Source of the DNA: Rikenellaceae bacterium
GTDB taxonomy: Bacteria; Bacteroidota; Bacteroidia; Bacteroidales; Rikenellaceae
Assembly (NCBI GenBank): GCA_015059955.1
Contig: SUZK01000002.1
Coordinates: forward strand, 1-64,000
Reading direction: 5' to 3'
DNA length: 64,000 bases
The notes under the pieces were generated by a model, which saw only the letters and a list, made by a program, of their open reading frames with translations, was not told the origin of the DNA and did no database searches. Numbering within the stretch: the stretch's first letter is position 1; each line of letters opens with the position of its first letter. The position numbers were made by a program, and so were the translations under genes. This document shows positions 45,917 through 52,782 of this stretch, in pieces.

Positions 45917-46501
45917 GGTAACACCCCTGTTACTCGCGTTACTGCGTTACTCTTGTTACTCGTGTTACCGACAGATAAGCGAAGCGCCCTACTAAGGAGC
46001 TATGCTCCGCCCTCCCAAGCAAGCTCAGCTTGCGCCCTCGAAGCGTAGCGCCTCAAAGAGCACCTATCAGCGCATCGTTCGTTTTGTCGTTCAGTCATAC
46101 GCCCCATACGTTGAGTGAACTATGAAACTAACGTATGCGCTATGCGCCATCAATTAGCTCTTAAATGACAATCAAAGAGCTAATTACATATCAATATAAA
46201 TGATATCGTGGTCAATAAATTGACCACGGTATATGCCGCCCCTAACTATATAGTTATATATATAGATTAACCTTTGGTGGCGGCTATATAGCTATGCTAT
46301 ATCATATTTATATTATTGAGTATCAGTGGCGTAGTAGACTATCATAGAGCCATTGATACGCTGCGACGTAACCGCTATTGCTACTGCAAATATACAAAAA
46401 AATATTGCCCTTGTCAAGTATTTTAACAAATATTTTTTCTATATTTTGCGGTAACGCAGTAACGCGAGTAACGCAGTAACGCGAGTAACGGGGGTGTTAC
46501 C
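45917..46501. repeat. 34-bp inverted repeat enclosing a run of hairpins
   Basis: 45917-45950 and 46468-46501 are inverted copies with 33 of 34 bases matching; both consist of GTTAC-rich short repeats. Inside are four strong hairpins: AATTAGCTCTT/AAGAGCTAATT (46152-46185), CGTGGTCAAT/ATTGACCACG (46207-46228), GCCGCC/GGCGGC (46235-46284), and an 11-bp stem (46320-46359). No gene is visible inside. It could be a small non-autonomous mobile element or a structured RNA. Confidence 0.6.
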
Positions 46502-46739
46502 ATGCGTTACTAATGTTACTAACGTTACTAATGTTACCAGCGTTACTAATGTTACTGATGTTACTGATGCTCCCGCTACCGATGTCGCTGATGCTCCTGA
46601 TGTGCGTGTCCCGAAAGAGGAGCGCGAGTTACCGCCGAGTTTTAAGAGGGTCTTAGATATCTTCAACTCTTCGGGCTTGGATGTCGAGGTCGAGAGCGTA
46701 AAGCCGCTATCGCACTACGACGAAGATTGCCCGTTTTAG
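46494..46739 (+). CDS. Small protein with VTN repeats and SSB-like acidic tail (uncertain)
   Basis: An open frame of 81 codons starts at a GTG inside the right GTTAC array. The first 30 codons translate repeated 9-bp units into VTN/VTD repeats, followed by APATDVADAPDV. The last 40 (PPSFKRVLDIFNSSGLDVEV and ending DEDCPF) look like ordinary protein. The last residues resemble the acidic Pro-Phe tip of single-stranded-DNA-binding proteins. There is no in-frame ATG, so it may be a gene 3' end whose 5' part was replaced by repeats. Confidence 0.4.
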   Translation: MLPCVTNVTNVTNVTSVTNVTDVTDAPATDVADAPDVRVPKEERELPPSFKRVLDIFNSSGLDVEVESVKPLSHYDEDCPF

Positions 46740-46740
46740 G

Positions 46741-46815
46741 GGGTATAGGGGACTTGGGGAACCTTCCCCATATTCCCCATATTCCCTATATTCCCTATAT
46801 TCCCTAAACTCTCTA
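46741..46815. repeat. Nine-base repeats of CATATTCCC type
   Basis: Four units of (C/T)ATATTCCC (about 46766-46805) follow a G-rich arm (GGGGTATAGGGGACTTGGGG). Similar AAGGAGTATAGGGA...CCCTAAACTCC arms occur on both sides of the gene at 59354-59902. It forms a loose hairpin at the 3' end of the minus-strand gene 46827-47867. Confidence 0.5.
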
Positions 46816-46826
46816 CTCTCTCCGTT

Positions 46827-47867
46827 CTACTTCACCCTTATCTGCTGGCCCTCGCGTATGCGGTCGACGTTGATGTCGGGGTTGAGGCGCTTGATGGCCG
46901 CTACTGTGGTGTTGTAGTTGCCCGCGATGACGCTGAGGTACTCGCCCTGCTTCACCGTGTGCCACACCTCGCCTGCCGCGGGGCTCTTGGGGGTCTCGGT
47001 GCGTGTTGTCGTCGTCGACGCCACCTCGGCACCATATACCCTTATGCGCTGACCCTCGCGTATGCGGTCGACGTTGATGCCCGGGTTGAGGCGCTTGATG
47101 TCAGATATGCTGATGCCATACTGCGAGGCTATGGTGCTGATATACTCGCCCTTAGTGATTGTATGCCATACATCGCCATTGCCGTCTGTCGTCGCCTCCA
47201 CAGGCTTCGTCGTCGTCGTCTTGGCATCGCTCTTCACCTCGGCCTTGACCTCCTCTGCTGGTGTCTGCTCCACAATATCACTCTCGATGACCTTGCCGTC
47301 GGCGCGTAGGTCCTTGTTTGCGGGGGTGATGGTCACGGCTATATCGCTGTGCATCATGGTACGCAGGCTGTCGAGGTCGCCACGGCGCATAAGGATATTA
47401 CCTGCCGACGAGCGCTTGCCCACACGCGACTCATCCTTGGTGCCGCAGATGCCGAAGCTCGAGATGTCGGGCACGTCGATACGTATTAGGTAGTCGCCAA
47501 ACTCGCCATCGAGCCACTCCGATGCTTCCTGCACGATGCCCACCTTGAACTCACCCTCGGGGGTCTTGCGGTCGCCTATGGTCTGCTTGTTGCCATACTC
47601 CATGCCCGCCGCCACGGGGAAGCTACATATCAGGCGGTTGCTGTCGTCGTAGAGCTTGAGTGTCAGCGACGCCTTGGATATCACCATGTGGTCGGCGTTG
47701 TAGGGGTTGCCTATGATAGGCTCCATGGACTCCACCACCTCGGGGCCGTCGTAGGGGCTCTCAGGGGTTGTCGCCTCGTTCTTGGCTGTCTCTGTGGTGC
47801 CACATGCCGCCATGCAGAGTGACGCTACGGCAAGGGCTGTAATTGTGTATAATCTGCTACGATTCAT
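46827..47867 (-). CDS. Lipoprotein with YkuD-like domain lacking catalytic residues and two LysM domains
   Basis: 346 residues. Signal peptide with lipobox MAAC (Cys22). Residues about 60-180 match the L,D-transpeptidase (YkuD) fold: GDRKTPEGEF at 98-107 and FGICGT at 138-143. In active enzymes that region reads GIHGT and SHGC; here it is GICGT and SAGN (154-157), so both His and the catalytic Cys157 equivalent are lost. Two LysM domains follow (about 233-278 and 301-346: WHTITKGEYISTIASQYG, WHTVKQGEYLSVIAGNYN), which bind peptidoglycan. I infer a non-catalytic cell-wall-binding lipoprotein. Confidence 0.82.
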   Translation of the reverse strand: MNRSRLYTITALAVASLCMAACGTTETAKNEATTPESPYDGPEVVESMEPIIGNPYNADHMVISKASLTLKLYDDSNRLICSFPVAAGMEYGNKQTIGDRKTPEGEFKVGIVQEASEWLDGEFGDYLIRIDVPDISSFGICGTKDESRVGKRSSAGNILMRRGDLDSLRTMMHSDIAVTITPANKDLRADGKVIESDIVEQTPAEEVKAEVKSDAKTTTTKPVEATTDGNGDVWHTITKGEYISTIASQYGISISDIKRLNPGINVDRIREGQRIRVYGAEVASTTTTRTETPKSPAAGEVWHTVKQGEYLSVIAGNYNTTVAAIKRLNPDINVDRIREGQQIRVK

Positions 47868-47904
47868 CTATCTTTTAAATTTAGTTGTTAGCAATTGGCG
47901 ATGC

Positions 47905-48072
47905 GAGGGCGCTTCGCTTCGAGGGCGCTTTGCTTCGAGGGCGCTTTGCTTCGAGGGCGCTTCGCTTCGAGGGCGCTTCGCTTTAAGGGCGCTTCGCTTC
48001 GAGGGCGCTACGCTTTGAGGGCGCTTCGCTTTGAGGGCGCTACGCTTTGAGGGCGCTTCGCTTTGAGGGCGC
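47905..48072. repeat. 16-bp minisatellite, ten units
   Basis: Ten tandem units of GAGGGCGCTTCGCTTC (variants at positions 10-11 and 16) plus a half unit, spaced exactly 16 bp, fill most of the gap between the YkuD/LysM gene and glgB. The unit length is not a multiple of three, so all frames stay open and spurious open frames result. The array ends in GCAAGCCGAG, related to the palindromic ends of other arrays. Confidence 0.9.
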
Positions 48073-48158
48073 AAGCCGAGTTTGCTTACCTCTCCTCTCT
48101 CCTCTCTCCTCTCTTCTCACTCCTCTTGTCTCTCTCGTCTCTCTCGTCTCTTCTCTCT

Positions 48159-50189
48159 CTATTCTCGTCTCAGTATTAACGCAGTTCGCGACGTATTATA
48201 TATGTTGATGGTGTAATATTCTGTGCCATCCTCCCTCTTGTGCGTCGTTGTGAAGTGCTCCGAGGTGATGTCGGCACGCTCGTGGCCACCAAAGCGCCTC
48301 TCGTCCGACGACAACAACACCGTGTACTTACCCGGCCAGGGCACACATAGCTCGTAGTCGGGGATGGATGCCGTAGGGTGCCAGTTGAGCACGAAGAGAA
48401 GCCCCGTGTGGGAGTATACCATCGTCTTGTTATGCTCGTCCATCATATGGTTGTAGGGGTAGCCGTCGCCCAGCACGCCATACTCCTTAACTACCTCAAT
48501 CATAGCCTTGTCGAAGGCGTTGAGATAGGAGTATCTGAGGAAGCCGTTCTCGGCCAGCGACCACTGACGTCGCGCATGCTTATACGACCAGCCGTTGCCC
48601 TCGCGTGGGAAGTCTATCCACTCGGGGTGGCCAAACTCGTTACCCATAAAGTTGAGATATGCCTCGCCACCTGTCGTTATGGTCATCAGTCGTATCATCT
48701 TGTGTAGCGCCATGCCGCGGTCTATGATGATGTTCTCCGAGGCTCTGTCCATCGAGAAGTACATCTCCTTGTCCATCAGTCGGAAAGCTATCGTCTTGTC
48801 GCCCACGAGTGCCTGGTCGTGCGACTCGGCATAGGCCACGGTACGCACCGAGGGCAGACGGTTTGTCATCACCGACCACATCTCCCATATGTTCCACTCC
48901 TCGTCGCTCTGCTCCTTGAGGAGCTTTATCCAGTAGTCGGGGATTGCCATGCCGAGACGATAGTCGAAGCCCATGCCCCCCTCCTCAGGCTTTACGCAGG
49001 TGCCAGGCATGCCGCTCACATCCTCGGCGATGGTTATGGCGTCGGGGCGTAGGTCGTGGATAAGCTTGTTGGCAAGCGTCAGGTATACTATCGCGTCGCG
49101 GTTTACGCCCTCGTCAAAGAAGCGCTCGCGGCAGTCGAAGTCGACATATCCGTGGTGGTGGTAGAGCATCGACGTCACACCATCAAAGCGGTAGCCATCA
49201 AAGTGATACTCGTCGAGCCAGTATTTAACGTTGGATAGAAGGAAGTGCTCCACCTCGCGCTTGCCGTAGTCGAAGACCATCGAGTCCCAGTACTGCTGAT
49301 AGCCCGCACCGCCCTCCTTCGAGTAGTGGTGCTTCGAGCCATCAAGCTCGTTTATGCCCTCGTCGAAGTTCTTGACATAGTGTGCATGCACAAGGTCCAT
49401 GATTACGGCAATGCCCAACTCGTGGGCACGGTCTATGAGTGAGCGTAGCTCGTCGGGGGTGCCGAAGCGTGACGATGGCGCAAAGAGGCTCGATACGTGG
49501 TAGCCAAAGGAGCCATAGTAGGGGTGCTCCGCTATGGCCATAAGCTGCACAGCGTTGTAGCCTAACTCCTTGATGCGTGGCAACACCTCGTCGCGGAACT
49601 CTACATAGGTGCCCACACCCTCGCGCTCCACAGCCATGCCTACGTGCGCCTCGTATATGAGCAACTCACCCACCTTGGGTGCGCGGAAGTCATCGTGCTT
49701 CCAGTCGTAGGGGTGCTCGACGATAAACTGCGCAGTGAAGTTCTTGGTTGCGTCATCCTGCACCACGCGCTTGGCGTAGGCGGGTATGCGGTCGCGCCAG
49801 CCATTATCACCATGCACGTGTATCTTGTATAGCGAGCCGTCTGTCAGCCTCTCGGCATACATCGCATCGGGCAGAAAGATGCTCCATACACCCTCGCGGT
49901 TACGCTGCAAGCGTAGCTCTGTGCGCTGCCAGTGGTTGAAGTCGCCGAAGATGTATACATCCTTCGCCTCAGGGAGCCACTCCCTAAACCACCAACCCTT
50001 CATCACCTCGTCGCGCTGCCAGCCAAAGTAACGATGGCCATTGGCATAGTCGACAATAGAGCCTGCCGCCTGCTCGATGTTGTCTAAATGGCTGACATAC
50101 ATCGCATAGCGACGATTTATCTCCTCCTCCACGGGTAGCAACCACTCGTCGGCAGCCACCATTTCGAGTCTTTTATTTTGCTTATCCAT
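48159..50189 (-). CDS. glgB: 1,4-alpha-glucan branching enzyme
   Basis: 676 residues from MDKQNKRLEMVAADEW; an earlier in-frame ATG would lie upstream of the predicted transcript start. CBM48 domain at about 60-150 (WFREWLPEAKDVYIFGDFNHW). The GH13 barrel follows: VIMDLVHAHYVKN, nucleophile Asp in DGYRFDGVTSM, acid Glu in IAEDVSGMP, and AESHDQALVGDKT. It introduces alpha-1,6 branches in glycogen. This is the eukaryote-like branching enzyme type found in Bacteroidota. The -7 box at 50213-50220 lies 24 nt upstream. Confidence 0.95.
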   Translation of the reverse strand: MDKQNKRLEMVAADEWLLPVEEEINRRYAMYVSHLDNIEQAAGSIVDYANGHRYFGWQRDEVMKGWWFREWLPEAKDVYIFGDFNHWQRTELRLQRNREGVWSIFLPDAMYAERLTDGSLYKIHVHGDNGWRDRIPAYAKRVVQDDATKNFTAQFIVEHPYDWKHDDFRAPKVGELLIYEAHVGMAVEREGVGTYVEFRDEVLPRIKELGYNAVQLMAIAEHPYYGSFGYHVSSLFAPSSRFGTPDELRSLIDRAHELGIAVIMDLVHAHYVKNFDEGINELDGSKHHYSKEGGAGYQQYWDSMVFDYGKREVEHFLLSNVKYWLDEYHFDGYRFDGVTSMLYHHHGYVDFDCRERFFDEGVNRDAIVYLTLANKLIHDLRPDAITIAEDVSGMPGTCVKPEEGGMGFDYRLGMAIPDYWIKLLKEQSDEEWNIWEMWSVMTNRLPSVRTVAYAESHDQALVGDKTIAFRLMDKEMYFSMDRASENIIIDRGMALHKMIRLMTITTGGEAYLNFMGNEFGHPEWIDFPREGNGWSYKHARRQWSLAENGFLRYSYLNAFDKAMIEVVKEYGVLGDGYPYNHMMDEHNKTMVYSHTGLLFVLNWHPTASIPDYELCVPWPGKYTVLLSSDERRFGGHERADITSEHFTTTHKREDGTEYYTINIYNTSRTALILRRE

Positions 50190-50212
50190 TCTTTTTTTGG
50201 CTTGATTTGTAG

Positions 50213-50241
50213 CAAAGATACAAAAATTATTCGTATATTTG
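50213..50241. promoter_or_regulatory. Divergent -7 boxes of glgB and the peptide transporter
   Basis: TATCTTTG on the minus strand (50220-50213) serves glgB, and TATATTTG on the plus strand (50234-50241) serves the transporter at 50304. The two promoters face away from each other and share their upstream DNA, so they may interfere or be co-regulated. No exact -33 box at normal spacing is seen for either. Confidence 0.6.
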
Positions 50242-50303
50242 CCCAATGTATAATGTTAATTAAATAACAAACTATAATAATTACTTTAAAAAACTAAATT
50301 TTT

Positions 50304-52187
50304 ATGTTCAAAGGACATCCAAAAGGACTCTATGCCTTGGCCCTTGCCAATACAGGTGAGCGCTTTGGTTACTACACGATGTTGGCAGTCTTCGCCCTCT
50401 TCTTGCGCGAGAACTTCGGCTTGGAGGCAGGTACTGCAGGCTTCATCTACTCAACCTTCCTTGGCTTGGTATACTTCATGCCATTGGTAGGTGGTATCAT
50501 GGCCGATAAGTTTGGCTTCGGCCGTATGGTAACTATCGGTATCTCAGTTATGTTTGCTGGTTACCTGCTGCTCTCGTTCCCTCTTGGTGGCGACCTTATC
50601 GCGATGATGGCGATGATGGCAGCATTGGTGCTTATCTCAGTGGGTACAGGTCTTTTCAAGGGTAACCTTCAGGTTATGGTTGGTAACCTCTATGACGACC
50701 CCAAGTATGCCGATAAGCGCGACTCAGGCTTCTCGCTCTTCTACATGGCTATCAACGTAGGTTCGTTGTTCGCACCTACCACAGCCCTCGGTATGAAGAA
50801 CTACGCTATGAACGAGCTTGGCTTCTCGTCTAACGACGCCTACCACTTCTCATTCATGGTAGCTTGTGCAGCGTTGATTCTCTCAATCGCTATCTACTAC
50901 GCCTTCCGCTACACCTTCCGTCATGTTGAGGGTGGCAAGAAGGGCGCAACTAACACCGCAGCTAAGGTTGAGGATAACCTCACTCCTGCCGAGACCAAGC
51001 AGCGTATCATCGCTTTGTGCCTCGTATTCGCTGTTGTTATCTTCTTCTGGATGGCGTTCCACCAGAACGGCTTGACCCTTACATTCTTCGCTGATGAGTT
51101 CACCGAGACCTCTGCAACAGGCTTCGACACTATGTTGTTCGACGTATGGAACCTCGCACTCATCATCGTTGCTGTATACGCTGCGTTCAACATCTTCCAG
51201 AGCGAGAGCTCAAAGGCTAAGCTGACTTCAGGTATCATCTCTTCAGCAATCCTTGCATTCCTCGTATACCGAGCTATGGGCTCAGGCGATGCAACTACTG
51301 CTGTTGACGCACCTATCTTCCAGCAGTTCAACCCATTCTACGTTGTAGCCCTCACCCCAGTATCGATGGCTATCTTCGGTTCACTCGCTCGCAAGGGCAA
51401 GGAGCCATCAGCACCACGTAAGATTGCTTACGGTATGTTGGTAGCAGCTATCGGCTTCGTAATCATGGCGTTCGGCTCTACTGGTCTTAACACTCCAGAT
51501 GAGCAGCAGCGTGCAATTGCCGTAGATAAGGGTAAGGCATTGGCTGAGACCACAAGCGACTACGGTCTTACCGTTGAGAAGGATGGTGACAAGTATCTCC
51601 TCTACGTTGCCGATGCTGAGGCTAAGGATGGCAAGAAGGAGGTCGACGATAAGATGGTACAGTCGTTGCTCCAGTCTAAGGAGGATGCTGAGAAGACCAA
51701 GGGCGAGAATATCAAGAAGATTAGAGACTTCATGGGTAAGCTCAACGAGAAGACTAACCCAATATTTATGGAGGTATACAACGCTCAGGTTGTAGTAAGC
51801 ACCTATGAGGAGGCTAATGTTGAGAACGCTGCAAGCATCGAGGCAAAGACTACCATCGCCGATATCGAGAAGAATACTAAGAAGCAGACACGTACATCAC
51901 CTTATTGGTTGATTGTGACCTACCTTGTGTTGACCTTCGCCGAGCTTCTCCTCTCACCAATGGGTATCTCATTCGTATCTAAGGTGGCACCTCCAAAGTA
52001 CAAGGGTATGATGATGGGTGGCTGGTTCGTGGCTACCGCTATCGGTAACTTCCTTGTATCAGTTGGTGGCTTCCTCTGGGCAGGTCTTCCATTGTGGTCA
52101 GTATGGGCAGTATTCGTAGTGCTCTGCTTGCTCTCAGCACTCTTCATGTTTGTTATGATGAAGCGTTTGGAGAGCGCCACAAAGTAA
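50304..52187 (+). CDS. POT-family proton-dependent oligopeptide transporter
   Basis: 627 residues, about 12-14 membrane helices. The family signature in helix 1 reads NTGERFGYY (usual ExxERFxYY with the first Glu replaced by Asn). GTGLFKGNLQVMVGNLY is the second PTR motif. A charged insertion of about 130 residues (about 400-530, KGKALAETTSDYG...) separates late helices; it is larger than in E. coli DtpA. Strong codon bias suggests high expression. A 127-bp structured element starts at the base after the stop codon. Confidence 0.9.
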   Translation: MFKGHPKGLYALALANTGERFGYYTMLAVFALFLRENFGLEAGTAGFIYSTFLGLVYFMPLVGGIMADKFGFGRMVTIGISVMFAGYLLLSFPLGGDLIAMMAMMAALVLISVGTGLFKGNLQVMVGNLYDDPKYADKRDSGFSLFYMAINVGSLFAPTTALGMKNYAMNELGFSSNDAYHFSFMVACAALILSIAIYYAFRYTFRHVEGGKKGATNTAAKVEDNLTPAETKQRIIALCLVFAVVIFFWMAFHQNGLTLTFFADEFTETSATGFDTMLFDVWNLALIIVAVYAAFNIFQSESSKAKLTSGIISSAILAFLVYRAMGSGDATTAVDAPIFQQFNPFYVVALTPVSMAIFGSLARKGKEPSAPRKIAYGMLVAAIGFVIMAFGSTGLNTPDEQQRAIAVDKGKALAETTSDYGLTVEKDGDKYLLYVADAEAKDGKKEVDDKMVQSLLQSKEDAEKTKGENIKKIRDFMGKLNEKTNPIFMEVYNAQVVVSTYEEANVENAASIEAKTTIADIEKNTKKQTRTSPYWLIVTYLVLTFAELLLSPMGISFVSKVAPPKYKGMMMGGWFVATAIGNFLVSVGGFLWAGLPLWSVWAVFVVLCLLSALFMFVMMKRLESATK

Positions 52188-52314
52188 ATTTGTTGTGATA
52201 AGGGGCCATTCTCGGCCCATCCCAAAAGTAAGAGTCCTCGGGCTGTACATTGAGTACTATCCCGAGGTCTCTTCTTTTGCGATAGACCAAGCCTAACCCC
52301 TTCTGACAACAAAT
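52188..52314 (+). repeat. 127-bp structured 3' element, copy 2 (with terminator-like hairpin)
   Basis: Same length and ends as 11828-11954 (ATTTGTTGT at 52188-52196, ACAACAAAT at 52306-52314). The long hairpin is built from CCTCGGG (52236-52242) and CCCGAGG (52261-52267) with further outer pairs, and keeps the GTAC/GTAC cap although the stem bases differ from copy 1. A third, partial copy of the left end starts at 52313 (ATTTGTTGTGATAG followed by a GGCGC/GCGCC hairpin). Confidence 0.7.
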
Positions 52315-52592
52315 TTGTTGTGATAGCGGCGCATTAGCGCCCTCTCAAGCGAGCCGCCCTCACAAGCAAGCTCTGCTTGCGCCCTTAAAGCGCAGCGCCC
52401 TCAAAGCGCAGCACCCTCTCTCCTCCTCTTCGCTTTTATCCGCAAAAACCTCCCGTTCGTCCACAAAAGAGACCCGCTCGTCATAATTGCCCCTTTTAGT
52501 GTGCCTATGTTGCGTAATTTTTCTTACCTTTGTTATACTGTGTGTGCCCATGTGACACGTGAAAACAGAATACTTAATTAACCTAAAAGCAT
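52315..52592. other. Intergenic region with dispersed repeats and a -7 box
   Basis: It holds the partial third copy of the 127-bp element, reverse-oriented minisatellite-type units (AAAGCGCAGCGCCCTC) near 52340-52415, and a -7 box TACCTTTG at 52525-52532 that likely starts the transcript of the small gene at 52593. No matching -33 box is seen. Confidence 0.55.
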
Positions 52593-52748
52593 ATGAAAGT
52601 CTTAAACTACTTTGAGGGCGAGGCAAGGACCTCAAACTCTTACGAGGCTCCCGCAATGGAGAGTGTCGAGGTAAGCGTTGAGCATGGCTTCAACGCAAGT
52701 GCTGGTTTCGATGGACCATCTTACGATGAGGAGGATGTGATTTGGTAA
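52593..52748 (+). CDS. 51-residue protein upstream of the starch-binding lipoprotein
   Basis: An ATG at 52593 opens a 51-codon frame ending at 52746-52748. The product starts MKVLNYFEGEARTSNSYEAP and ends GPSYDEEDVIW. Short proteins of this kind (a 'YEAPxMESVEV' centre and an acidic, Trp-ending tail) often precede surface lipoprotein genes in Bacteroidota, from memory. The gap to the lipoprotein start at 52783 is 34 nt. It has no signal peptide. Function unknown. Confidence 0.65.
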   Translation: MKVLNYFEGEARTSNSYEAPAMESVEVSVEHGFNASAGFDGPSYDEEDVIW

Positions 52749-52782
52749 TCCAATGTTTAACCTATTAATGAGCAAAATCGAG

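Noticed and set aside
46439..46666. Minus-strand 75-codon frame through the GTTAC repeats
   Set aside because: It is the antisense of the repeat array; the plus-strand frame has the more protein-like ending.
47905..48072. Possible CRISPR array
   Set aside because: Units are directly adjacent, without spacers, and no cas genes are present.
47868..48074. Minus-strand open frame of repeated SALKAKRPQ-type residues
   Set aside because: It is a translation of the 16-bp minisatellite; unit length is not a multiple of three and any frame stays open.
50190..50246. Longer GlgB start
   Set aside because: The -7 box at 50213-50220 would lie inside the coding region, so the start at 50189 is preferred.
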